Below are positions 27,055-36,409 of a stretch of 64,000 nt of DNA, in pieces. Source of the DNA: HyVt-477 sp965224605 (GTDB lineage: Bacteria; Pseudomonadota; Gammaproteobacteria; Thiotrichales; Thiotrichaceae); contig CBDCZP010000010.1 in NCBI GenBank assembly GCA_965224605.1, positions 260,158 through 324,157 on the forward strand, read 5' to 3'. The position numbers and the translations under genes are program-made. Each line of letters opens with the position of its first letter. Within the stretch, counting starts at the first letter, position 1. The notes under the pieces are model-generated. The model worked only from the letters and a program-made list of their open reading frames with translations. It ran no database searches and was not told the origin of the DNA.

Positions 27055-29283
27055 ATGAGTGCAAAAATCACGCCACGTAATACTGGCATTGGAAGCCATC
27101 TGACTGAATTGAACTCTACCCCAGCAGGTACACCTCAATTAAATACAATCTATCCTGAAGAGCTGTTAGAACCCAGCAAAGGCCTAAACATTCGAGAGTT
27201 TTGGAGTGTTTTAATCCGCCATAAAAAAATGTTAGCGAGCATCACTGCACTTGCATTGTTACTTTCCTTACTCATTACGCTATTCATGACGCCGGTCTAT
27301 CGAGCCAGCACCACCATACAAATTGAACGTCAATCTACAGCGATAGCCGATGTCGTCATAGAACCCACAACACGACGGACTGAACGTGATTATTGGCAAA
27401 CACAGATTCAGTTATTACAAAGCAACACCCTCGCCATTGCGGTGATGGATAAGCTGGATATAAAAGACACCTTTACGTCAAAAAAAGGATTTTTGTCTTT
27501 CCTGCGCTCAGCCCCCCCCACACCCGAAGTTAATTTTCTGAAGGGTTTACGAGTCGAACCTCTTAATACTTCACAGCTTATTATGATTCATTACGAATCG
27601 GACAATCCTGAACTTTCCAGTAAGATTGTTAATGCCATTGCTGAAACCTTTATTCATTCAAACCTTGATAGGCAGTACAAAAATGCTGAATATACTCAAA
27701 AGTTTTTACAAACTCAGCTCGATCAGGCAAAAGTACGTTTAGCTAAAACTGAAACAGAATTAAACTCGTATGCTCGTGAAAATAAAATTATTGCTCTTGA
27801 CAATAACCAAACAACATCAACACATATTCTAACTAAACTATCTGATGAATTTGTAGATGCAGAGCGACATAGAATACAACTTGAAAACGAGCTGTCACAA
27901 CTGACTACTGCTGCTAACAGCCCTGACCCTTCAATGATGCTTAACACCCCGCATATGCACAGCTTGAAGAAAAAGCTGAATACACTTGAAGATCAATATG
28001 CTACGGCAAAGAAAAACTATGGCAGTAAAAGCCGTTCCGCTAGAAAGGCCAAGAAAAAAGTAGAGTATGCACGTGGAAAAATCCGCTCGGAAGCACATTT
28101 ATATAAGCAATCACTGGATAGTCGTCTAGCAGCTGCAAAACTTGCCGAAATAGCGCTGAAGAAACGTCTTGGTGCACTTCAAGAAACGGGTCTGGATGTG
28201 CAAAGCAAGGTTCACACATTTAACAATATGAAAAGAGAAGTGAGCTCCAACCAGACTATCTATCAAAGCTTATTAGAGCGCATCAAAGAAGTCGGTGTTG
28301 CCAGTGGCATTGAATCTAACAACATCACCGTTATAGATAAAGCAAGCGTTCCCTACAACAAATACAAACCCAAAATTAAAACCAATTTGATATTTGGAAC
28401 CTTAATTGGTTTTCTCCTCGGTATTGCCGCTATTTTTCTTCGTGAGTTCATGGACGACAGTATTAAAGACGCTGATGAGCTTGAACGCATCACACACCTG
28501 CCAATGCTGGGTATGATTCCAGAACATAAAGGCCGTAGCAGTGCTGATATCGCTCAACAAATAATCAAAGAACCCCGATCACAAATGTCAGAAGCTATTC
28601 GATCTTTGCGGACTGCATTAAGCTTTTCGACACAAGATGGAGCACCGCAAACGTTGTTCTTTACTAGTTCTGAACCCGGCGAAGGAAAAACCAGCATAGC
28701 CTTGAATCTGGCAACCGCTTATGCCTTGGCAGGAGAAAGTGTGCTACTGATTGATGCAGACCTACGCAACCCCTCAGTTCACGCTTTGTTAAAGGTAGAC
28801 AACCGACAAGGACTCAGTAATTACCTAACTGGCAGCACAGATCTTCCTTCAGCCACTCAACAAACAACTATATCGGGTTTGCTAGTACTTCCCTCAGGTC
28901 CATTACCTCCTGACCCGGTTGAATTGCTATCTGGTAGACGCATTAAGGAACTTATTGAGAAGGCTGCTGATCAATATGATCGCATTATCATTGATGGCCC
29001 ACCCGTTTTAGGGCTGGCTGATGCGCTTATTTTGGGTAACATTGCTGATGCAACATTGATGACTATACGTTCTGAAGCGACTCTTAAAGCCCCCGTACTT
29101 GCCAGTCTGAAACGCTTAAAACAAGCCAATGCTCATGTCATTGGGACATTAATGAATCAGGCCACACCTCGTGGAGCGGGTTATAACTATTTCCAGTATG
29201 ATCAAAAAGATGTTGATGAAGTACAGAACAATAGTGTTTTAAGTATGTACAAAAATAAGATGAAGTCTAAGGACTTGGGCTAG
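27055..29283 (+). CDS. polysaccharide co-polymerase / tyrosine autokinase (Wzc-like)
   Basis: 742 aa inner-membrane protein. Wzz domain starts near residue 50 (REFWSVLIRHKKMLASITAL), with a first membrane span about 62-85. A long periplasmic coiled coil (about 215-400) is followed by a GNVR-like segment (NQTIYQSLLERIKEVGVASG) and a second span about 445-465. The cytoplasmic BY-kinase has Walker A SSEPGEGKTSIALNLA (about 540), A' VLLIDADLR and Walker B IIIDGPPV. The C-terminal tail has only a few tyrosines (YNYFQYDQK, MYKNK), sparser than E. coli Wzc. It controls chain length and export of capsule or exopolysaccharide. No wza or glycosyltransferase genes are nearby. Confidence 0.93.
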   Translation: MSAKITPRNTGIGSHLTELNSTPAGTPQLNTIYPEELLEPSKGLNIREFWSVLIRHKKMLASITALALLLSLLITLFMTPVYRASTTIQIERQSTAIADVVIEPTTRRTERDYWQTQIQLLQSNTLAIAVMDKLDIKDTFTSKKGFLSFLRSAPPTPEVNFLKGLRVEPLNTSQLIMIHYESDNPELSSKIVNAIAETFIHSNLDRQYKNAEYTQKFLQTQLDQAKVRLAKTETELNSYARENKIIALDNNQTTSTHILTKLSDEFVDAERHRIQLENELSQLTTAANSPDPSMMLNTPHMHSLKKKLNTLEDQYATAKKNYGSKSRSARKAKKKVEYARGKIRSEAHLYKQSLDSRLAAAKLAEIALKKRLGALQETGLDVQSKVHTFNNMKREVSSNQTIYQSLLERIKEVGVASGIESNNITVIDKASVPYNKYKPKIKTNLIFGTLIGFLLGIAAIFLREFMDDSIKDADELERITHLPMLGMIPEHKGRSSADIAQQIIKEPRSQMSEAIRSLRTALSFSTQDGAPQTLFFTSSEPGEGKTSIALNLATAYALAGESVLLIDADLRNPSVHALLKVDNRQGLSNYLTGSTDLPSATQQTTISGLLVLPSGPLPPDPVELLSGRRIKELIEKAADQYDRIIIDGPPVLGLADALILGNIADATLMTIRSEATLKAPVLASLKRLKQANAHVIGTLMNQATPRGAGYNYFQYDQKDVDEVQNNSVLSMYKNKMKSKDLG

Positions 29284-29336
29284 TGGCTAAAGCTAAGTAA
29301 CAATTAATACTTTATATCTAAAAAATTAATTCATAC

Positions 29337-29828
29337 ATGATCGACCCTGTACTCACATTCGATGAGATTAAAGTGCCTGTAATCTCACCCTTACTGAGTC
29401 AATATAATATTAAGCTCACCCTGATCAATAATAACGAACCCATTCCTGGTAGTTTTTGGGGTGAATCTGAGGCAGGGTTAGTTGACAATCTGCTTTACGT
29501 TCGTAAAGACACCCCAGTACACTCCCTTTTACATGAAGCTTGCCATTATATTTGTATGGATGATGCCAGACGGAAAGGTCTGCACACCAATGCAGGTGGT
29601 AACTATGATGAAGAAAATGCGGTCTGCTATTTACAGATTATTCTAGCCGATCATATTGAAAATCTGGGCAGCCAACGTATCATGCAAGATATGGATGCTT
29701 GGGGTTATACCTTTCGATTAGGCTCTGCTGAACAATGGTTTAAGCATGATGCTGAAGATGCCAAACAATGGCTACTTGATCATGATCTACTGGATAGGCA
29801 CTCCCAACCTACATTCAAGTTGCGATAG
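29337..29828 (+). CDS. conserved hypothetical protein with HExxH metal-binding motif
   Basis: 163 aa, cytoplasmic. Contains HSLLHEACHYICMDD (HExxH at about residues 66-70), followed by DEENAVCYLQ, whose glutamate about 25 residues later fits a gluzincin-type third ligand. No signal peptide or pro-region. The segment TLINNNEPIPGSFWGESEAG resembles nothing I can name. A zinc-dependent hydrolase is the likely fold, but activity and substrate are unknown. Starts 53 bases after the Wzc-like gene on the same strand, so it may be co-transcribed. Confidence 0.75.
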   Translation: MIDPVLTFDEIKVPVISPLLSQYNIKLTLINNNEPIPGSFWGESEAGLVDNLLYVRKDTPVHSLLHEACHYICMDDARRKGLHTNAGGNYDEENAVCYLQIILADHIENLGSQRIMQDMDAWGYTFRLGSAEQWFKHDAEDAKQWLLDHDLLDRHSQPTFKLR

Positions 29829-29865
29829 CGACTAAAATGGCTTGAATTGCCTCGCTATCTTTCAT

Positions 29866-29893
29866 ACTAGGGTCTCTTATGAGAGACTCTAGT
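29866..29893 (+). terminator. hairpin downstream of the HExxH gene
   Basis: ACTAGGGTCTCT-TATG-AGAGACTCTAGT: 12-bp stem with one G-U pair and a 4-base loop. No U-tract follows, so it may be an mRNA 3' stabiliser rather than an intrinsic terminator. Confidence 0.45.
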
Positions 29894-30058
29894 ATTAGCT
29901 ACTGTCCAGAAGACAGTAATCTTGTGCATCCTGCGTTGAAGGAACAAAACACGGGATTATGCAACGTATTGATTTCCCGTGTTTCGCTATCGCTCAACAC
30001 AGGCTACATTAGCAGCATATATTTACGATAAGTGTTTCTGGACAGGAACTAATTAGCT

Positions 30059-32500
30059 ATGCTTCTTATTTTCAAATCAAAACAACGCGTGACACGTCTC
30101 GTTATAGGTCTAGCTTTTTTTCTGTGCTTAGCTTGCTTATTATCGTTTTGGTTTTGGTTTTCTCTACCCAAAGTCCTCTTCGACAAACCCGTGTCCAGTA
30201 TCCTGCTGGATCAACAAGGTGAGCTATTAGGCGCGCATATTGCCACTGATCAGCAATGGAGATTCCCCCCCATTCAAGCCGTTCCTGCAAAGTTTGCAAC
30301 CTGCCTCATTCAATTCGAAGATAAGCGTTTTTATCAACACATAGGTATTGATCCAATCGCTATTGTGCGAGCCATGAAACTAAACATCCAACATAATCGG
30401 GTGGTTAGTGGTGCTAGTACGCTCACGATGCAAGTCATTCGTTTATCCCGCAAAAACACCCAACGATCTGTAATTGAAAAAATTAAAGAAATGTTCATCG
30501 CGATGCGCCTTGAAATCAGCCTGAGCAAAGAGGAAATTTTAAAGCTCTATGCAACACATGCCCCTTTGGGTGGCAATGTTGTGGGCTTGGAAACAGCCTC
30601 GTGGCGATATTTTGGTCGTAGCCCCGACCAATTATCGTGGGCGGAAAGTGCAACACTCGCCGTATTACCTAATAGCCCGGCGTTGATCCACCCAGGAAGA
30701 CATCGAAAAAAGCTCAAAAAGAAACGCGATGCTCTCTTAAAAAAACTTAGCAGACTGAAATTAATTGATACACTAAGTTACGATTTAGCGATAGCTGAAC
30801 CTCTACCAACTCAGCCAAAACCCCTGCCTCGCCTAGCTTCCCACTTACTGAACACGTTGACTGCCCAGCAAAAGGATAAACCCAATAAACGCTTTGTCAG
30901 TACGCTAGACAAATCCCTGCAAATCCCTATAAACCAAATTGTAACAACCCATGCGAATCAATTAAAACTACAATCTATCCATAACATAGCTGCTTTAGTT
31001 ATTGACAATCATACCTTTGAGGTAAAAGCCTATATAGGAAATTCAAACACGCTACAAACAGGATCACAAGGTTACGCTATTGATCTCATTCATCGCCCGC
31101 GTAGTAGTGGAAGCACCTTAAAACCCTTCTTATTTGCCAATATGATCCAAGCAGGTGAGCTACTACCCGAATCACTCATCGCTGATGTCCCTATACGATA
31201 CGCAGGTTTTCGCCCACAAAACTACGACCGTAGCTATCGCGGAGCCGTTAGAGCTAAAGAAGCACTAGCGAGGTCGCTTAATATTCCGGCTGCAAATATG
31301 TTGAGCCAGTACGGCGTAGGACGCTTTCAAGCAGACCTGAAAAAAATGGGTATGACTACTTTGCATCGACATGCCAAAAACTATGGTTTAACCCTCATCC
31401 TCGGTGGGGCTGAAGGTACTTTATGGGAAATCACTGGCCTCTATGCCAATCTTGCAAAACTGGCGAAGCTGAGCAATACAGACACCATGAATTATTGGCT
31501 AAAACCAACCGTTAACAAAAATACCCCCGTTCAATCAGCAAGCCGAGTAAACCTTAGCACTGCAAGTGCATGGATGACATTACAGGCTTTGCTAGAAGTC
31601 ACACGACCCGGTACCGATGGTTATTGGCGCAAATTCTCTAGTAGTCAAAAAATCGCCTGGAAGACGGGCACAAGCTTTGGCCAAAGAGATGCCTGGGCAC
31701 TGGGAGTGACACCACAATATACCGTAGGAGTCTGGGTTGGTAATGCTGACGGCAGAGGCATTGCCGGATTGACAGGAGTAAAAATCGCTGCACCCATTTT
31801 GTTTGATATTTTTAATCGTATTACTGATTCAGCTACGCTGGATTCTACAGTCTCAATAGCCTCAACAACCGAGCAGAATGCATGGTTTAGCAAACCACAC
31901 TGGCAAATGAAAACCGTAGCCATCTGTAAAGACGATGGTTACCTCGCTATCAATGGCTGTGACAGCATTTCTTATGAAATCCCTCAGAACAGTTTCTTTG
32001 ACAAAGCTAGTCCTTATCATCAACGTATTCATCTAGATAGTAGTGAAAACTGGCAAGTTCATGAGCAATGCGAACCCATTAGCAACATGCACCACCTTTC
32101 GTGGTTTATTCTTCCACCTGATCAAGCGCATTATTATCAACAACATAATGCAAGCTATGCCAATGTACCGGCTTTTCGAAAAGATTGTCGGTCAAACACC
32201 CCTACTCAGGGGACACATTCATCCAACAACCCTATATCATTGATTTACCCTAAATCGAACACGCAAATTTTTATCCCAACCAAACTGGACGGCAAACCCA
32301 GTAAAACCGTATTTCGCGCGATTCATCGTAATACAGAAAGCCGACTTTATTGGCATATTGATAATCAATATTTGGGATCAACACAGACGTTTCATCAACA
32401 AGCGGTATGGATTAAAGCAGGTAAGCATGTATTAACCATCGTTGATGAAGTAGGCAATAGAAAACAGCAAGCCTTTACCGTTTTAGATACATCAAATTAA
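30059..32500 (+). CDS. pbpC: penicillin-binding protein 1C
   Basis: 813 aa bifunctional peptidoglycan synthase. One N-terminal membrane anchor (about residues 13-35). Glycosyltransferase 51 motifs: FEDKRFYQHIGIDPIAIVRA (about 82-101) and GASTLTMQVIRL. Transpeptidase motifs: SxxK in SSGSTLKPF (about 350) and KTGTS (about 534). The C-terminal extension with paired cysteines and a beta-sandwich (about 715-813) matches the BiPBP_C domain that distinguishes PBP1C from 1A/1B. The usual alpha2-macroglobulin partner (yfhM) is absent upstream. It sits alone between the HExxH gene and nadK. Confidence 0.95.
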   Translation: MLLIFKSKQRVTRLVIGLAFFLCLACLLSFWFWFSLPKVLFDKPVSSILLDQQGELLGAHIATDQQWRFPPIQAVPAKFATCLIQFEDKRFYQHIGIDPIAIVRAMKLNIQHNRVVSGASTLTMQVIRLSRKNTQRSVIEKIKEMFIAMRLEISLSKEEILKLYATHAPLGGNVVGLETASWRYFGRSPDQLSWAESATLAVLPNSPALIHPGRHRKKLKKKRDALLKKLSRLKLIDTLSYDLAIAEPLPTQPKPLPRLASHLLNTLTAQQKDKPNKRFVSTLDKSLQIPINQIVTTHANQLKLQSIHNIAALVIDNHTFEVKAYIGNSNTLQTGSQGYAIDLIHRPRSSGSTLKPFLFANMIQAGELLPESLIADVPIRYAGFRPQNYDRSYRGAVRAKEALARSLNIPAANMLSQYGVGRFQADLKKMGMTTLHRHAKNYGLTLILGGAEGTLWEITGLYANLAKLAKLSNTDTMNYWLKPTVNKNTPVQSASRVNLSTASAWMTLQALLEVTRPGTDGYWRKFSSSQKIAWKTGTSFGQRDAWALGVTPQYTVGVWVGNADGRGIAGLTGVKIAAPILFDIFNRITDSATLDSTVSIASTTEQNAWFSKPHWQMKTVAICKDDGYLAINGCDSISYEIPQNSFFDKASPYHQRIHLDSSENWQVHEQCEPISNMHHLSWFILPPDQAHYYQQHNASYANVPAFRKDCRSNTPTQGTHSSNNPISLIYPKSNTQIFIPTKLDGKPSKTVFRAIHRNTESRLYWHIDNQYLGSTQTFHQQAVWIKAGKHVLTIVDEVGNRKQQAFTVLDTSN

Positions 32501-32598
32501 ACTAATCCGATATTTGTATGAATCTCTACTAGATACTTACGCAATATCTGGGATAATCTAAAGGGTACCTAAACTGAATCTACGCCGACAAACATGCT

Positions 32599-33492
32599 AT
32601 GCAAACATCTGCCACTCCATTTAACATCATAGGCATCTTCACCAAGCAACACGATAAGCGCATTGATGCCACGTTAAATACATTAATCACCCATCTCAAT
32701 AAACATAATGTTCGCATTATGGTAGACGAACCGGGTGCAAAATTGTGTAATCGTGATGGTTTTTGCCATGAAGAAATGATGCAGCAAATAAATCTTGCCA
32801 TTGTTGTTGGCGGTGACGGGACTTTACTACATACCGGCAGAATACTCGCCAATTATGGTATTCCTATTCTCGGCATCAACTTGGGTCGACTGGGTTTCTT
32901 AGTCGATGTCTTACCCATTGATATGTGTATTATTATTAACCAAGTGTTATCGGGTGAGTACATAAAAGAAGAGCGTACTTTACTCAAGGCTGAAGTCTAT
33001 CGAGGCAAAGAATTACTTGGCGAAGACGATGCACTCAATGATGTCGTCTTCCATGTCAGAAATGAAGTTCGCATGATTGAATTCACCACCCATATCAATG
33101 ATACGTTTGTAAACACCCAACGTGCCGATGGCATGATCATTGCGACACCCACCGGCTCAACTGCCTACTCGCTCTCATCGGGTGGCCCAATTCTTCATCC
33201 TGGACTTGATGCGGTTGTATTCGTACCTATCTGCCCGCATACCTTGAGCCATCGCCCTATCGTCATTCAAGCAAGTGACAGCATTAAAATTCAGCTTTGC
33301 GAAGGACGCAATGGCGACGCACGCATCTCATTTGACGGTCAGTCACATATAGACATCGTGCCGGGTGATTATGCGATCATTCAGAAAAAACAACGTTCAA
33401 TGACGCTCATTCATCCAAAAAACTACGACTATTACCATATACTGCGTGCCAAACTTCATTGGAGCGTACAACCTTGGAGCGTACTAGATTGA
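32599..33492 (+). CDS. nadK: NAD kinase
   Basis: 297 aa, full length. Phosphorylates NAD+ to NADP+ with ATP in the cytoplasm. Signature VVGGDGTLLHTGR near residues 71-83 and DGMIIATPTGSTAYSLSSGG near 176-195, both diagnostic of the family. NLGRLGFLVD lies between them. ATG chosen as the first start before the domain. It directly precedes recN, an arrangement shared by many gammaproteobacteria. Confidence 0.97.
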   Translation: MQTSATPFNIIGIFTKQHDKRIDATLNTLITHLNKHNVRIMVDEPGAKLCNRDGFCHEEMMQQINLAIVVGGDGTLLHTGRILANYGIPILGINLGRLGFLVDVLPIDMCIIINQVLSGEYIKEERTLLKAEVYRGKELLGEDDALNDVVFHVRNEVRMIEFTTHINDTFVNTQRADGMIIATPTGSTAYSLSSGGPILHPGLDAVVFVPICPHTLSHRPIVIQASDSIKIQLCEGRNGDARISFDGQSHIDIVPGDYAIIQKKQRSMTLIHPKNYDYYHILRAKLHWSVQPWSVLD

Positions 33493-33540
33493 CTTATTTA
33501 TCCCCACCTATTTCAATATCACTAACCCAATGATATTCCC

Positions 33541-35238
33541 ATGCTAAATCATATTCATATCCGCAACTTCGCCATTATAGAAGAACTTGATCTAGAACTT
33601 GATCAAGGGTTGACCGTGCTAACAGGAGAAACAGGCGCGGGTAAATCTATTCTCATTGATGCGATTGGGCTGGTGATGGGTGATCGTGCAGATAGCGGCA
33701 CAGTCAAACATGGCTGTGAAAAAGCTGAGATCACCCTTTCTGTGGATGTTTCAAAAACAGCCGCTGCGGAACAATGGCTCAAACAACAGGATTTGGACAA
33801 TGACGGTGAATGCATACTACGCCGCGTCATTACCGCAACAGGAAAATCTCGTGCATGGATCAATGGCAGTCCCTGTAATCTGACCATGCTGAAACAACTG
33901 GGAGAACAAGTTGTCGACATTCATGGCCAACACGAACATCAATCCTTGATGAAAAAAGACATGCAGCGCCACATGCTGGATGAGTTTGCTGACAACGAAA
34001 AACTGCTGCAAAAAACAAGAACATTATGGCAAGACTGGAACACTGTAAATACACACTATCAAACGCTACTGGGCGAACACGAGGAACATCTATCGAAACT
34101 GGATTTATTAAAGTTTCAGGTCAATGAATTAGAAAAACTGGGACTAGTCGAAAATGAATCCAAGCAACTTGATGACGAACACAATCGTTTAGCGAATGCT
34201 GACCTGCTTCAACAAACAGCCGGTGATGCACAACAACAATTATACGAAGATGAACAATCTATTTATTCCGCATTAAGTCATATAGCACAAACGCTAGAAC
34301 AAAAAGTAACGGTCGATAACGAACTGGCAGCTCCTTTAGAGCTAATCACCAGCGCACAAATCCAGCTACAAGAAGCTGCTGAACAACTACGTCATTATTT
34401 GGACAAGTTGAATATTGACCCGCAACGACTGCTGCAATTAGAAAACCGCATTGCTGATGTGCAATCTATGGCACGTAAACACCGCGTCGAAGCCAAAGCC
34501 TTGCCAGATAAACTTCAACATCTGCAAGAAGAATTAAACATACTCGATTCAGATGAATACAATCTGGAGAGTCTAGAAAAACAACTCGAATCACTGCAAC
34601 AACAATACCAGGAACAAGCTTCAAAACTGACCTCTCAGCGTCAAAAATTTGCAAAAAAACTGTCTGCTGGTGTGACCAAAACCATGCAAAAACTGAGTAT
34701 GAAAGGAGGTGTTTTCGAGATTCAGGTCACACCTCTTGACGGCAATGATGGAAATACAGTAACGCCCTCACCTACTGGCATGGATCACATTGAATTTGAA
34801 GTCAGTGCAAACCCTGGACAACCTGTGAAGCCCATCGTTAAAGTCGCTTCCGGTGGCGAACTATCTCGCATCAGTTTAGCTATCCAGATGATAGCGGCAC
34901 AGAAAATGACGTTGCCTGCGCTCATTTTCGATGAAGTAGATACTGGAATTGGTGGAGGAACCGCAGAAGTTGTCGGCAAACAATTGCGTAAACTCGGCAT
35001 CAATAGACAAGTCCTCTGTGTCACCCACCTTCCCCAAGTCGCGGCTCAATCACATCATCATTACAAAGTCACCAAACTCAAAGGGAAGACCACAACCAGT
35101 ACCGGTATCATTACACTCAATGAACAAGAAAAAATTGAAGAGATTGCTCGTATGATGGGTGGTGTTGAGATCACAGAATCCACATTAGCTCTAGCAAAAG
35201 AAATGATAGGTCAACAGCAGGACGAGGAGATAAGCTGA
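33541..35238 (+). CDS. recN: DNA repair protein RecN
   Basis: 565 aa SMC-like ATPase acting in double-strand break repair. Walker A TGETGAGKSILIDAIGLVMG (about residues 28-47). DIHGQHEHQSLM marks the RecN subfamily. A long coiled coil occupies about 150-380, then the ABC signature SGGELSRISLAIQ and Walker B LIFDEVDTGIGGGTAEVVG. Length and domain order are complete. It follows nadK by 48 bases. No clear LexA box was read in that gap. Confidence 0.97.
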   Translation: MLNHIHIRNFAIIEELDLELDQGLTVLTGETGAGKSILIDAIGLVMGDRADSGTVKHGCEKAEITLSVDVSKTAAAEQWLKQQDLDNDGECILRRVITATGKSRAWINGSPCNLTMLKQLGEQVVDIHGQHEHQSLMKKDMQRHMLDEFADNEKLLQKTRTLWQDWNTVNTHYQTLLGEHEEHLSKLDLLKFQVNELEKLGLVENESKQLDDEHNRLANADLLQQTAGDAQQQLYEDEQSIYSALSHIAQTLEQKVTVDNELAAPLELITSAQIQLQEAAEQLRHYLDKLNIDPQRLLQLENRIADVQSMARKHRVEAKALPDKLQHLQEELNILDSDEYNLESLEKQLESLQQQYQEQASKLTSQRQKFAKKLSAGVTKTMQKLSMKGGVFEIQVTPLDGNDGNTVTPSPTGMDHIEFEVSANPGQPVKPIVKVASGGELSRISLAIQMIAAQKMTLPALIFDEVDTGIGGGTAEVVGKQLRKLGINRQVLCVTHLPQVAAQSHHHYKVTKLKGKTTTSTGIITLNEQEKIEEIARMMGGVEITESTLALAKEMIGQQQDEEIS

Positions 35239-35243
35239 AACCA

Positions 35244-35546
35244 ATGATTTTAGAAGTCGCAACTCTGGATATAAAGTCAGGTGAAGAAATAAACTTTGAA
35301 CATGCCTTTGCAAAAGCACAGTCAATTATTTCCAGTATGGATGGTTACATCTCCCATCAACTTCAAAAAAGCATTGAAAAACAAAATAGATATATCTTAT
35401 TGGTCAATTGGGAAACAATTGAAGATCATACGCAAGGATTTAGAAAGTCAGAGAAATATCAACAGTGGCGTAAGTTACTCCATCATTTCTATGAGCCTTT
35501 TCCAGAAGTTGAGCATTATTACACAGTCGCTAGTGGTGAAAAATAA
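35244..35546 (+). CDS. antibiotic-biosynthesis-monooxygenase-fold (ABM) protein
   Basis: 100 aa ferredoxin-like dimeric alpha/beta barrel. Pattern FEHAFAKAQSIISSMDGYIS, then RYILLVNWETIEDHTQGFRK and YQQWRKLLHHFYEPFPEVEH, is typical of ABM-domain proteins such as heme-degrading or quinol monooxygenases. No heme-specific residue can be assigned. It starts five bases after recN with GAGGAG inside the recN 3' end, so it is translationally linked. Role unknown; oxidative-stress or quinone metabolism is only a guess. Confidence 0.85.
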   Translation: MILEVATLDIKSGEEINFEHAFAKAQSIISSMDGYISHQLQKSIEKQNRYILLVNWETIEDHTQGFRKSEKYQQWRKLLHHFYEPFPEVEHYYTVASGEK

Positions 35547-35710
35547 CCAACAGTTGTAGTGAATATAAATTGTGCTTTCTGAATACTGAACTAATTACAA
35601 CAAAACCACTAAAACTAATATCTTCTGACAATAAATAAGGCACAATGCGCCTTATTTTTTACGATAAGCTTTTATCACAAATTTTCACAATAAACCAAGA
35701 GGATTTTTTA

Positions 35711-36322
35711 ATGCCCTTTCCTGATGCATTCTACCGTTGGCGCCCACATCCCTGGCATGGTATTGAAGCGGGTGAAGACGCACCTAACGTTGTCAATGCG
35801 TATATTGAAATCACACCCTCGGATCCTGTTAAATATGAAACCGATAAGAAAACAGGGTATTTGATGGTAGATCGTCCGCAACGCTCATCATCATTACAGC
35901 CTTCATTGTATGGCTTTATCCCACGTACTTATTGCGGCAAACGCGTTGCCAGTTTAATGGGGGAAGGCATTAAAGGCGACAAAGATCCTCTTGATATTTG
36001 TGTATTCTCTGAACGGCCTATTACACGAGCTGATATCCTTCTCCATGCGCGGGTATTGGGCGGCTTGCCTATGATTGATGATAACGAAGCAGACGACAAA
36101 ATTATCGCAGTACTAGCAACCGATAATATTTGGGGGAAAGCGCGTGATCTTGATGACTTACCGCATGTACTGATAGAACGATTAGATCACTACTTCAATA
36201 CCTATAAAATGATTCCAGGTAAAGAGAGTAGCGTTACCATTGGAGAAGCCTATGGCAGAGAACATGCCCAAAAAGTAATTACAGCTTCGATGGAAGATTA
36301 TCAGGAACGCTTTGGGGAATAG
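35711..36322 (+). CDS. ppa: inorganic pyrophosphatase, family I
   Basis: 203 aa. Start MPFPDAFYRWRPHPWHGI is preferred over an ATG 66 bases upstream because AGAGG precedes it and the longer N-terminus has no family character. Mg-binding signature KGDKDPLDICVFS, upstream YGFIPRTYCG, and DDKIIAVLATDN are all present. It hydrolyses pyrophosphate to drive biosynthesis and acts in the cytoplasm. Monocistronic, convergent with the symporter gene to its right. Confidence 0.94.
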   Translation: MPFPDAFYRWRPHPWHGIEAGEDAPNVVNAYIEITPSDPVKYETDKKTGYLMVDRPQRSSSLQPSLYGFIPRTYCGKRVASLMGEGIKGDKDPLDICVFSERPITRADILLHARVLGGLPMIDDNEADDKIIAVLATDNIWGKARDLDDLPHVLIERLDHYFNTYKMIPGKESSVTIGEAYGREHAQKVITASMEDYQERFGE

Positions 36323-36409
36323 CAGTACGTAGGGTGGGGAGATCCCGCCTTACTACCCATCCCTTCTACCAAACCCGCCTCAGGATTAATCACATCCCGA
36401 TACATACTT

